64,000 nt of DNA from Limnohabitans sp. T6-20. GTDB taxonomy: Bacteria; Pseudomonadota; Gammaproteobacteria; Burkholderiales; Burkholderiaceae_C. A program made the translations under genes and the position numbers. This document shows positions 18,816 through 26,880 of the stretch, in pieces. The stretch's first letter is position 1. Each line of letters opens with the position of its first letter. The notes below the pieces were generated by a model. That model saw only the letters and a program-made list of their open reading frames with translations. It searched no databases and had not been told where the DNA came from. The stretch spans positions 558,001 to 622,000 of the forward strand of contig NZ_NERW01000002.1 of NCBI RefSeq assembly GCF_003063505.1, written 5' to 3'.

Positions 18816-20138
18816 TCAGCCAGCCATCAGGGCTTGGAGTTCCTGGCGGGTGGTCGCCACATCCATGTTGGTGTGCATGTCTTGTTGCAAGAACTTTTCC
18901 ATGGTCTGGCGCAAGCGGATGGCCTGATCGAGTTCGGCGTTGCTGCCCATTTCGTAGGCACCCACCTGGATCAGGTCCTGGTTTTGCTGGTAAAGCGACC
19001 ACAAGCGCCTGAAGCGGTTGGATTGTTTGAGGTCTTCCGGACTGAGCAGGTTTTGCATCACCCGCGAGATCGAGCCGTTCAGGTCAATCGCCGGGTAGTG
19101 GGCCGCATCGGCCAGCTTGCGCGAGAGCATGACCTGGCCGTCGAGCGAGGCGCGTGCGATGTCCACGATGGGGTCGTTGGCGTCGTCGCCTTCGGCCAGC
19201 ACGGTGTAGATGGCGGTGATCGACCCAAAACCGTGGCGGCCAACACCGGCGCGCTCGATCAGGTTGGGCAGCAGGGCAAACACCGAAGGCGGGTAGCCCT
19301 TGGCCGTGGGCGGCTCGCCAATTGACAGGCCGATTTCGCGCTGGGCGTGGGCCACGCGGGTCAGGCTGTCCACCAGCATCAACACGTCTTTCCCCTGGTC
19401 GCGGAAGTATTCAGCGATCACATGCGTCATGTGCGTGGCTTTGAGGCGCAGCACGGGCGACACGTTGGCGGGCGCTGCTACCAGCACCGATTTGGCCAGG
19501 CCCTCAGGCCCCAGGGTTTCTTCGATGAAGGCTTGCACTTCGCGGCCGCGCTCGCCGATCAGGCCGATCACGACCACATCGGCTTCGGTGAAGCGGGTCA
19601 TCATGCCCAGCAACACGCTTTTGCCCACGCCGGAGCCGGCCACCAGACCCAGGCGTTGGCCGCGCCCGATGGTCAGCACGCCGTTGATGGCTTTGACACC
19701 CACGTCGAGGATCTGGTTGATGGGGCCGCGCTCCATGGGGTTGAGTGGGCGGCCAAGCAAGCTGAGTACGTCGGGGCAGTTGGGCGCTGGCTTGCCGTCC
19801 AGCGGCTGGCCACGGCCGTCGATGATGCGGCCCAACAAATCGGGGCCCAGGTTCACGTTGGATGAATGGCTAAGCACCGTCACGCGCGCGCCGGGGCCGA
19901 TGCCGTTGGGCTCGGTGAACGGCATCAGGTACAGCGTGTCGTCGTTGAAGCCGACCACTTCGGCCTCGACCCGGTGGCCGGTGGGGTCGAGCACTTCGCA
20001 GCAAGCGCCCAGGGGGGCCATCAGGCCACGGGTTTCTAGGCGCATGCCCACCGAGCGCACCAAGGTGCCGCTGCGGCGGGGCTCTGGCGCATGCAGGTCG
20101 GCCATCATCTGGCTGACTTCGGCGTCGAAATTCATCAT
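18816..20138 (-). CDS. fliI: Flagellum-specific export ATPase FliI
   Basis: The product has 440 residues. The type III ATPase core shows Walker A GSGVGKS (168-174), GERGREVQAFIE, Walker B VLMLVDSLTR and the family-specific PPTAKGYPPSVFALLP. It energises unfolding and delivery of flagellar export substrates at the base of the hook-basal body. The start ATG-ATG at 20138/20135 overlaps the fliH stop. Confidence 0.97.
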   Translation of the reverse strand: MMNFDAEVSQMMADLHAPEPRRSGTLVRSVGMRLETRGLMAPLGACCEVLDPTGHRVEAEVVGFNDDTLYLMPFTEPNGIGPGARVTVLSHSSNVNLGPDLLGRIIDGRGQPLDGKPAPNCPDVLSLLGRPLNPMERGPINQILDVGVKAINGVLTIGRGQRLGLVAGSGVGKSVLLGMMTRFTEADVVVIGLIGERGREVQAFIEETLGPEGLAKSVLVAAPANVSPVLRLKATHMTHVIAEYFRDQGKDVLMLVDSLTRVAHAQREIGLSIGEPPTAKGYPPSVFALLPNLIERAGVGRHGFGSITAIYTVLAEGDDANDPIVDIARASLDGQVMLSRKLADAAHYPAIDLNGSISRVMQNLLSPEDLKQSNRFRRLWSLYQQNQDLIQVGAYEMGSNAELDQAIRLRQTMEKFLQQDMHTNMDVATTRQELQALMAG

Positions 20139-21130
20139 GCCTGGTCCTCTTGTGGACTGTCAGCCGCAGGCTCGCTGATGTCGATGTCGCCATGGGTGTT
20201 GTCAGCGTTTTGGCTGTGCGCACTGTCTTGGGTGTCCAGCACATCGACCACATCCGGGGTCTGGCGGCTCCAGTCGCGGCGCGGGGTGTCGGCGGGCATG
20301 GCCTCGACCGTGTCCTTGACCAGACTGGACTTTTGCATCCAGGCTTCGGGCTGGGCCAACAGGCGGCGGGCCAGGGGCTCCAGGCGGTGCTCGATCAGGT
20401 CTTGCACCACGGTGTCTTGTACTTGCACCTTGACGCTGCCTGGTCGCAGCAGCGCGTCGGCTTCCAGGCTCAGGTGGCCCGTGACCGACTCGCCCATGGC
20501 TTTGAGGCGGATCAGGTCTTCAGGGTTGACGCTGACGTGCACCGGTTCGACCGCGTGGTCGAGTTGCTGGATGCAGGCCTGGATCAGGCCATGTACGGCC
20601 TGACCGGACAGTTGCAGCTCGGCGCGCACCAGTTGTTCGGCGATGTGCAGCGACAGGCGCTTGAGCGGTTCAAAAAACCGCTGTGGGTCTTGGCTGATGC
20701 TGCGCAACTCGATACCCAAATGGCGAATGAGCTCACGTTCTTTGCTGCGTTCACTTTCAAATTCGGCTTGCACTTGGGCTTGCCCCTCCAGCAGGCCACG
20801 CTCGTAGGCTTCGTCGCGCAATTGGTTGAGTGCCGCCTCGGTCCAGGGCGACTCGGGCTCTGCCAACGCTGTGGGCTCTTCGGTGGCCTCAGGTGCGGCT
20901 TCGGTGTCTGTGGCCTCTTGTGCAGCGGCAAGTGCAGATGCAAGTGCAGCGGCTTCGGTCATCAAACCTTCGGTCGGCTCGACTTTTTCGGCCACACGCC
21001 ACGGACCAAACGAGCGGGCGGAGGCCTCGTCCCACTGGGTGCGCAAGAAGCGGGGGGCCTCGGCCTTGCTGTTGAGCAAGGGGTTGGTACTCCAGGGGGC
21101 AGGCTTTTCGTTCAGGTCAGACAAAGCCAT
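20135..21130 (-). CDS. fliH: Flagellar export ATPase regulator FliH
   Basis: The product has 331 residues, longer than enteric FliH (235). Its N-terminal third carries an Ala/Glu/Thr/Pro-rich low-complexity region (about 40-100). The conserved C-terminal V-ATPase-E-like domain (about 120-270) contains R-D-E-A-Y-E-R-G-L-L-E-G and the helical stalk. An acidic tail of about 60 residues follows. ATG 21130 is used because upstream codons belong to fliG in another frame; the genes overlap by 14 bp. Confidence 0.93.
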   Translation of the reverse strand: MALSDLNEKPAPWSTNPLLNSKAEAPRFLRTQWDEASARSFGPWRVAEKVEPTEGLMTEAAALASALAAAQEATDTEAAPEATEEPTALAEPESPWTEAALNQLRDEAYERGLLEGQAQVQAEFESERSKERELIRHLGIELRSISQDPQRFFEPLKRLSLHIAEQLVRAELQLSGQAVHGLIQACIQQLDHAVEPVHVSVNPEDLIRLKAMGESVTGHLSLEADALLRPGSVKVQVQDTVVQDLIEHRLEPLARRLLAQPEAWMQKSSLVKDTVEAMPADTPRRDWSRQTPDVVDVLDTQDSAHSQNADNTHGDIDISEPAADSPQEDQA

Positions 21131-22235
21131 CGCCGCCTCCTGCCAACACCAGCTCGCCCGCATCGGACAGCTTGCGTGCCAGACGCATGACGTTCTTTTG
21201 TGCTTCTTCCACTTCAGTGATGCGCAGCGGGCCCTTGCTTTCCATGTCGTCCACAAACATGACGCGGGCACGGGCCGACATGTTGTCGAGGAACTTGTCC
21301 TTGACGAAGTCGGGTGCACCTTTGAGGGCCACCATCAACAGGTCGGGTTCGGCCGTGCGCATGATCGCCTGGATACCCCGGTTGTCCACACCCACCAGGT
21401 TTTCGAAGGTGAACATGTTGTCCTGGATCTTTTGCATCAACTCGCCGTCGATCTGTGACAGGCCCGACATGATCGAGGACTCGAGTTCGACCTTGACCGA
21501 GTTCATGATCTGGGCAGCGGCCTTGACGCCACCGAAGCTGGACGATTTGGACGAAGAGTTCGTGGCGAACTGTTTCATCATGATCTGCTCCAGCTCTTCC
21601 ATGGCCGACGGTTGCACCGTCTCCAGGCTGGCAATGCGTTGGATGATTTCCGGGCGTGATTCGCCAGGCAAGAAGTTCAGCACATCAGCGGCCACGGTGT
21701 ATTCGAGCACCGACAAGATGATGGCCACCACCTGCGGGTGTTCACCGCGGATCATCTCTGCGATCGAACGGGCATCCATCCATTTCAGAATTTCGAGGCC
21801 TTTGCTGCCCTGGCCCGGCATGATGCGGCTGAGCACCGATGCGGCTTTGTCTTCGCCCAAGGCGCGCTTGAGCACTTTCTCGACATAGTCGCCCGTGCCC
21901 AAACCCAGGCTGGTTTGCTTTTTCAGCATGGTCACAAATTCGTCCAGAACAATGTTCACCGCTTCTTGCGACAGGTCAGACACAGAGACCATGGCGGCAC
22001 CCAGAGACTGCACTTCCTTGGGGTTCATGAAGCGGATGATCTCAGAGGCTTGTTGCTCACCCAAAAGCAGCATCAACACAGCAGCACGCTGTGTGCTGGT
22101 CAGCTCGGCCAGTTCTTTGGCCAGCTCTTCGGTCATGTTGATGGCGTTATCGCCCAGCAGGGCGGGGGCTGCGTCTTTAGCGTCTTTGGGCTTGTCGGCT
22201 TTCGCGTCTTTGTCGTCGGGTTTTTTGGTGGCCAT
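21117..22235 (-). CDS. fliG: Flagellar motor switch protein FliG
   Basis: The product has 372 residues. The N-terminus is an unusual Lys/Asp/Ala-rich stretch of about 30 residues (KKPDDKDAKADK...), absent from enteric FliG (331). The standard three domains follow, with LTSTQRAAVLMLLLGEQ, the middle-domain motif MIRGEHPQVVAIIL, and the C-terminal torque domain F-T-F-E-N-L-V-G-V-D-N-R-G-I-Q-A-I-M-R. It joins the MS-ring to FliM and contacts the stator. Confidence 0.96.
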   Translation of the reverse strand: MATKKPDDKDAKADKPKDAKDAAPALLGDNAINMTEELAKELAELTSTQRAAVLMLLLGEQQASEIIRFMNPKEVQSLGAAMVSVSDLSQEAVNIVLDEFVTMLKKQTSLGLGTGDYVEKVLKRALGEDKAASVLSRIMPGQGSKGLEILKWMDARSIAEMIRGEHPQVVAIILSVLEYTVAADVLNFLPGESRPEIIQRIASLETVQPSAMEELEQIMMKQFATNSSSKSSSFGGVKAAAQIMNSVKVELESSIMSGLSQIDGELMQKIQDNMFTFENLVGVDNRGIQAIMRTAEPDLLMVALKGAPDFVKDKFLDNMSARARVMFVDDMESKGPLRITEVEEAQKNVMRLARKLSDAGELVLAGGGDGFV

Positions 22236-22256
22236 GGTGTTTGTTCCTGAAAGGCG

Positions 22257-24134
22257 TTAGCTGGACTTGATCATGCCCTTGAGCACGTTGGCCACACGGC
22301 CCGAGTCTTCGGCGACCAGCATGCGGATGAGCGCCACTTTATCGTCATAGGTGTTGGCCGTGTCCAGCATGTCCATGGAGATGCTCGACTTCTTGGGCTT
22401 GAGTTTGGCCTTGATTTCTTCCAGGCTCTCGCCTTCGCCAATCTGGATCATGCGCATATCGTCTTCGCTCAACTCGCCATCGCTCAACGCGGCCTTGGCT
22501 TGGTCGTCGTCGGTGGTCGCATCGCTGGCGTACATGTTGCGCATGATGGGGCGAACCACGATCAGCATGAAGACAATGAAACTGATGGCCAACAAGCCGC
22601 CTTTGATGCCGGTTTGCACCGCATCTTCCAGATACCAAGGGATGGTTTCCAGCGCAGAGGCGGGCTCGAACTTGGCGGGCACCACCGAGACGTTGTCGCC
22701 GCGCTGCTGGTCGAAACCCACCACGCCGCGCACCACCTGCAGCATTTGCTCCAGCTCTTGCGGTGTGTAGGCTTGTGTGGTCGGGGCATTGGGCACCACG
22801 GGGGCGTCTTTGGCGGGAGGCGGTGCAGGGCGCTCGTTCACCACCACCGCCACGCTGACTTTCATGATGCCGCCTGTGGCGTTGCGCACATGGCGCACGG
22901 TGCGGTCGAGCTCAAAGTTGCGGGTCGATCGGCTGCTGAGTTTGTTGCCCGATTCGCCTTGGCCTTTGTTGCCATCCACCTGGGTGGAGTTGGATGTCGT
23001 CGGATCTGCGGGTGGCGAGTTGGCCAAAGCACCCGGAATGCCTTCGGCAGCCCGGCTGGCAGCGCGGTCTTCGGCCAGCACTTCCGAGCGGGTGCGGGGG
23101 CCTTTGTCGCGGTTGTCAAAGTCTTCGGTCGTGCTTTCGATCTGGGTGAAGTCGAGCGTCAGGTTCACCTGTGAGCGCACGTTGGCCTCACCCACCATGG
23201 GGGCCAAAATTTGCATCACGCGGTTGCGGTACACCTCTTCGAGTTGTTGCTTGTGCTGCTCTTGGGCCGAAGTCAAACCGAGTTTTTGCTCGGTGGCCGA
23301 CTCGGTCATGAGCTTGCCCACGTTGTCGACCACAGTCACATGGTCAGGCGCCAGATAAGGCACGCTGGACGAGACCAAATGCACGATGGCCTGCACTTGC
23401 GAGGCCGACACGGCACGGCCAGGGTAGGGGGCCAGCACCACAGAAGCCTTGGGTGGCGTGCGGTCACGCACAAAAACGCTTTGCTTGGGGGTGGCCAGGT
23501 GCACGCGGGCGCTTTGCACGCTGCCAATTTGCATGATGCTGCGGGCCAGCTCTTGTTCCATCGCGGCATTCACCTTGACCTGTTCCATGAACTGGCTGGT
23601 GGTCATGGACGACTGTTCTTTCAGGCCGTCCAGGCCTGTGGCTCCGGCTTTGGGCAAACCTTGCGAGGCCAGAAAAATCCGGGCTTCGTGAAAGCGCTGG
23701 CTGGGCACGGTCAGTTGGCCTGTGGCCGGGTCGATTTTGGGGCTGAAGTCTGCGGTCTTGAGCGATTCAAAGGCTTTTTGCTGATCGGCTTCTTGCAAGC
23801 CGGGCATCACCGGGCGGTAGGGCGTGGCCTGCATCCAGGCATAAACCAAACCAAAGATGACCAGCACCGCCAGCATGACGATCAGTGGCAACACCCGTCG
23901 CACGGCGGGTTGGTTGATCACGTTTTTGAAGGTGTCGGCCATGCCCTCTGTGCGCCAGGGGCTGAGCATGCTGCCCACGCTTGTGGCGTTGGTGGTGCCG
24001 TTGCCATTGGCCCCCGGGGCGTTGGCCAAAGCCGTGCTGCCGGAGCCGTTGGCTGGCAAGTTGGCCGGGGTGTTGTTGGACGCTTGTGGCGAGGTCATCA
24101 AGCCGGTGTTCATGGATGCGGTTGCTGTGGCCAT
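22257..24134 (-). CDS. fliF: Flagellar MS-ring protein FliF
   Basis: The product has 625 residues. An extended N-terminal segment of about 75 residues rich in Ala, Asn, Gly and Thr precedes the first transmembrane helix (about 80-100, RVLPLIVMLAVLVIFGLVY). The ring-building YscJ/FliF domains follow, then a second transmembrane helix (about 515-535) and the C-terminal FliG-binding tail (RMLVAEDSGRVANVLKGMI). Standard length is 550-570; the surplus is the N-terminal extension. Confidence 0.96.
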   Translation of the reverse strand: MATATASMNTGLMTSPQASNNTPANLPANGSGSTALANAPGANGNGTTNATSVGSMLSPWRTEGMADTFKNVINQPAVRRVLPLIVMLAVLVIFGLVYAWMQATPYRPVMPGLQEADQQKAFESLKTADFSPKIDPATGQLTVPSQRFHEARIFLASQGLPKAGATGLDGLKEQSSMTTSQFMEQVKVNAAMEQELARSIMQIGSVQSARVHLATPKQSVFVRDRTPPKASVVLAPYPGRAVSASQVQAIVHLVSSSVPYLAPDHVTVVDNVGKLMTESATEQKLGLTSAQEQHKQQLEEVYRNRVMQILAPMVGEANVRSQVNLTLDFTQIESTTEDFDNRDKGPRTRSEVLAEDRAASRAAEGIPGALANSPPADPTTSNSTQVDGNKGQGESGNKLSSRSTRNFELDRTVRHVRNATGGIMKVSVAVVVNERPAPPPAKDAPVVPNAPTTQAYTPQELEQMLQVVRGVVGFDQQRGDNVSVVPAKFEPASALETIPWYLEDAVQTGIKGGLLAISFIVFMLIVVRPIMRNMYASDATTDDDQAKAALSDGELSEDDMRMIQIGEGESLEEIKAKLKPKKSSISMDMLDTANTYDDKVALIRMLVAEDSGRVANVLKGMIKSS

Positions 24135-24159
24135 GTTTATTCTTCTTCAGTTAAGAGGG

Positions 24160-24519
24160 TCAGACCGGCATGTTCAAAATTTCTTCGTAGGCCTTGAGTA
24201 CTTTGTTGCGTACTTGCAAGGTGGCTTCAAAGGCCAGCGAAGATTTCTGCATGCCCAGCACCACGTCGGTCAGCGCAATGTTTTCGCCACGGTCAAAGGC
24301 GTCGCGCATTTCCGAAGATTGGACTTGCAGGTTGTTGACTTGCCCGAGCGCGCCCGAGACCAAATCGGAAAAACCTGTTTTCTGGACGCCGCCTGCAGCA
24401 CCGTTCAGTTCGGTTGCACCGGGCATGCCCGCTGCTTTGCCCGAGGCTTCGGCCTGGTGGCTGCGCAGGGTTTGCAGCATCGACTGGATGCTGGCAGGAG
24501 AGATGGCTTTGTCGATCAT
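24160..24519 (-). CDS. fliE: Flagellar hook-basal body protein FliE
   Basis: The product has 119 residues and links the MS-ring to the rod. The C-terminal half shows the family pattern: G-F-S-D-L-V-S-G-A-L-G-Q-V-N, then SLAFEATLQVRNKVLKAYEE with I-L-N-M-P-V at the end. It lies between the activator gene (12 bp upstream) and fliF (25 bp downstream), so fliE-J is transcribed from the activator's promoter or a weak one of its own. Confidence 0.95.
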   Translation of the reverse strand: MIDKAISPASIQSMLQTLRSHQAEASGKAAGMPGATELNGAAGGVQKTGFSDLVSGALGQVNNLQVQSSEMRDAFDRGENIALTDVVLGMQKSSLAFEATLQVRNKVLKAYEEILNMPV

Positions 24520-24530
24520 GCGTGTCTCCT

Positions 24531-26012
24531 TCAGTAAGCGACGCTGGCCATGCCCAAGCCGTGCTCGCGCAGCTGGGCCATCTTGTAACGCAAGGTGCGT
24601 GGGCTGATGCCCAGGCGCTTGGCGGCTTCTGTTTTGCTGGGTGTGCTGGCCAATGTGGCCATGATCACCTGGTGTTCGTTCATGCGGGCCGCGCTGTGCA
24701 GGTCGGTGGGCAAGCTGTCAGCCTCTTGGGCGGTGTCTTGCTCTTGCAGGCCCAGGTTGTCTTTGGCCGCTGCCATGAATTGTTCAAAATGGGCCACGGA
24801 CTTCGTCTCGTCCAGCAGGGGGGCCGCCTGGGCGGTCACCAAAGCAGGTGCCTGTGCCGGGACGCTGGTGGTCAACCAGTCGTCAAACATGAGGTGTGCG
24901 GGCGTGACCACATGGTCGGTGCACAGCACCATGGCGCGGCGCATCACGTTTTCCAGCTCGCGCACATTGCCAGGCCAAGGGTATTGCAGCAGCTGCATCT
25001 GGGCTTGCGGGTGCAGTTGCCAAGGCTTCTTGTCGTGTTGTAGCAGGCACTGCATGGCCAACGGAATGATGTCGCCGGGGCGCTCGGCCAGGGGCAGCAA
25101 GCGCATGCGGAACGTGGCGATGCGGTAGTACAGGTCTTCGCGGAACTCGCGGTCGATGATGGCTTTTTTCAGGTCTTTGTTGGTGGCGGCCACGATGCGA
25201 ACGTTCAATGCAATCACGCTTTGGCCACCCAGGCGGGTGAGTTGGCGCTCTTGCAGCACACGCAGCAGTTTGCTTTGCAGGTGCATGGGCATCTCGCCGA
25301 TTTCGTCCAAAAACAAGGTGCCGCCTTGGGCTTGCTCGAACAAACCCTTTTGCTCACGGTGAGCGCCAGTGAAGGCCCCTTTTTCGTGACCAAACAGCAT
25401 GTCTTCGATCAGGTTTTCCGGCATGGCGGCGCAGTTCAGCGCCACAAACGGGCCTTGCGCGCGACCCGAGGCTTCGTGCAGCACGCGTGCCAGCACCTCT
25501 TTGCCCGAGCCGGTGGGGCCCACCAGCAAAGCAGTCACATCGGCCTGGGCCACCTTTTGGGCCAAGGCCAGCAGGTGCTGGCTGGCCGGGTCCACAAACA
25601 CCACGCTGCGCACCGGTTGCGGCGTGCTGCGGGCGGCTGTGGGGTTGAGCTGGTTTTGCAGTCGCTGCCAAGAGGCGGTGCGCACGTCTTGCGCGGCCAG
25701 CACGGTCAAAGCGCCTGCTTGGGTGGCTTCAACGGCCAGGTCCAATTCGTGGCGGTCAACGCGGCAGACCAAGGGGGTGCTCAAGCCGGCGTCTTGCAAA
25801 AGTTGTTGAACGGCTTTGAGCCGAGTCACGTCCAAAGCGAGGTGCAACACCACCATGGCCGCATCGGCGGCATGGGCCAGCAAGTGGTCCAGTGTGTTCA
25901 CGGGCATCACAGCCCAGCCGCTGACCTGCAAGGCATGGCTGTGCTCGGGGCTCAGGGCTGCTTCGGGGTCCAGCCAAAGGGCCAGAGGGGTGGAATGGGG
26001 TTGTGACTTCAC
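24531..26012 (-). CDS. flrC: Sigma-54 dependent activator, FlrC/FleR type
   Basis: The protein has about 493 residues: an N-terminal receiver-like domain (about 5-115), an AAA+ domain (Walker A GPTGSGKE, sigma-54 contact loop GAFTGA, Walker B GGTLFLDEIG, arginine fingers in REDLYYRI) and a C-terminal Fis-type helix-turn-helix (TKTEAAKRLGISPRTLRYK). It presumably activates flagellar sigma-54 promoters. The receiver-like part lacks the usual phospho-acceptor context: the strand reads VVLHLALD where DLVLxDxxMP is expected. The frame extends to a TTG at 26042, but that codon lies before the predicted start of the transcript from the sigma-54 site at 26047-26061, so GTG 26012 is favoured. Placed directly before fliE. 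Confidence 0.9.
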   Translation of the reverse strand: MKSQPHSTPLALWLDPEAALSPEHSHALQVSGWAVMPVNTLDHLLAHAADAAMVVLHLALDVTRLKAVQQLLQDAGLSTPLVCRVDRHELDLAVEATQAGALTVLAAQDVRTASWQRLQNQLNPTAARSTPQPVRSVVFVDPASQHLLALAQKVAQADVTALLVGPTGSGKEVLARVLHEASGRAQGPFVALNCAAMPENLIEDMLFGHEKGAFTGAHREQKGLFEQAQGGTLFLDEIGEMPMHLQSKLLRVLQERQLTRLGGQSVIALNVRIVAATNKDLKKAIIDREFREDLYYRIATFRMRLLPLAERPGDIIPLAMQCLLQHDKKPWQLHPQAQMQLLQYPWPGNVRELENVMRRAMVLCTDHVVTPAHLMFDDWLTTSVPAQAPALVTAQAAPLLDETKSVAHFEQFMAAAKDNLGLQEQDTAQEADSLPTDLHSAARMNEHQVIMATLASTPSKTEAAKRLGISPRTLRYKMAQLREHGLGMASVAY

Positions 26013-26046
26013 GGTGTTGGTCTCAGGTTCAGATGAAACCAACTAA

Positions 26047-26061
26047 GCAACCCCCGTGCCA
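26047..26061 (-). promoter_or_regulatory. Sigma-54 promoter of the flrC-fliEFGHIJ operon
   Basis: Minus-strand TGGCACGGGGGTTGC, a perfect -24/-12 match with correct spacing. Transcription should start near 26035, downstream of the TTG start of the longest reading frame. Confidence 0.8.
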
Positions 26062-26173
26062 GATAGAAAAATACCTTTTAAAGTATTTAAATATCGGAAA
26101 ATGAATACTTTAATAGTTTATTAAATATGGTTATTTTGACACTTTGCTTGACGGAAGATTGACAGCGGCCGAC

Positions 26174-26383
26174 TCAGCGAACCACTGACGTGTCCTTGGG
26201 CTGGAAGACGTGGCAAAACCGCCCATCCACACGCAACACCTCCAGCGAAGGCAAAAGGCGCGACTGAAAGCCCATGGCTTTGCAGGCATAAGGTGCAGAA
26301 GGAACGTGGCTGATGGCAAAGAACCGGCACTGCCAACAATTGGGGCCGCGTTCTTGTGCAGGGCTTGAAGGTGTCGTGTGCAT
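26174..26383 (-). CDS. Small conserved cysteine-containing protein
   Basis: The product has 69 residues from ATG 26383. It contains N-C-W-Q-C-R-F-F near residue 15, then P-Y-A-C-K-A-M-G-F-Q-S-R and F-C-H-V-F-Q-P. I know this pattern (CxxCRxF ... PYxCxAxGFxSRxxP ... CxxFxPK) from short uncharacterised proteins common in proteobacteria; the four cysteines could bind a metal. No known function. It lies between flrC and the flagellin region and may be unrelated to the flagellum. Confidence 0.72.
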   Translation of the reverse strand: MHTTPSSPAQERGPNCWQCRFFAISHVPSAPYACKAMGFQSRLLPSLEVLRVDGRFCHVFQPKDTSVVR

Positions 26384-26475
26384 CAACCACACCCCAGCCG
26401 TAAACAAATGGATGGCACAACCAAGCAGGCTTCATCCGCCCAGCCCGGCATTTGTGTTTTCAACATGTCACAGCT

Positions 26476-26649
26476 TCAGTGACGCAGAAGTTCCAGCACA
26501 TCGGTCAGGTTCAGATTGGCTTGCGCCAACACTGCGGTGTGCGGGTTTTGCATCAAGCCTTGGCCCGTCAACTGGCTGTTGGCTTGGGCGCATATCGACA
26601 TCAAAAATTGGCGGGTGCTTTCTGGCGTGTGCTGGGCAATCGGGGACAT
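26476..26649 (-). CDS. 57-residue flagellin-tail-like putative motility protein
   Basis: ATG 26649 has AGGA seven bases upstream. The last 14 residues, A-N-L-N-L-T-D-V-L-E-L-L-R-H after V-L-A-Q, resemble flagellin C-termini in this window (AMLAQANQQPQSVMKLLQG, AMLSQANQQPYYVLALLS). A perfect sigma-54 promoter lies upstream (26788-26802), after the terminator of the neighbouring flagellin gene, so it is an independently transcribed flagellar gene and not flagellin debris. No domain is recognised; YjfB-like motility proteins are a possible relation. Confidence 0.68.
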   Translation of the reverse strand: MSPIAQHTPESTRQFLMSICAQANSQLTGQGLMQNPHTAVLAQANLNLTDVLELLRH

Positions 26650-26787
26650 GTCGTTTCCTGGCGCGTTCGTGAGCTGAAAATTGGCTGAATGGAACAAATA
26701 CCCAGGGCGTGCAACACGACAGGACATGCGGGGGCGTGTCAACAAAACGTCGTCTTCCAATGAGCCGGAGGCTTGCCTTTAATCTGA

Positions 26788-26802
26788 GCAAAAGCTGTGC
26801 CA
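26788..26802 (-). promoter_or_regulatory. Sigma-54 promoter upstream of the 57-residue motility gene
   Basis: Minus-strand TGGCACAGCTTTTGC, identical to the flgB promoter at 57332-57346. It lies 139 bp before the ATG at 26649 and immediately after the flagellin terminator. Confidence 0.8.
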
Positions 26803-26820
26803 GTGAGGGGGTATTGACGC

Positions 26821-26856
26821 GAAAAAAAACCTGCAAACCCGTTCGGATTTACAGGT
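26821..26856 (-). terminator. Intrinsic terminator of the 378-residue flagellin gene
   Basis: On the minus strand a 12-bp stem (ACCTGTAAATCC paired with GGGTTTGCAGGT, two G-U pairs) is followed by eight T residues. It begins about 25 bp after the flagellin stop codon. Confidence 0.85.
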
Positions 26857-26880
26857 GCGCGGTCAACGCGACAAAGTGGC

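Noticed and set aside
26121-26435. Alternative longer frame over the small cysteine protein
   Set aside because: The 26174-26383 frame carries the conserved CxxC...PYxC...C pattern; the overlapping frame does not resemble any protein.
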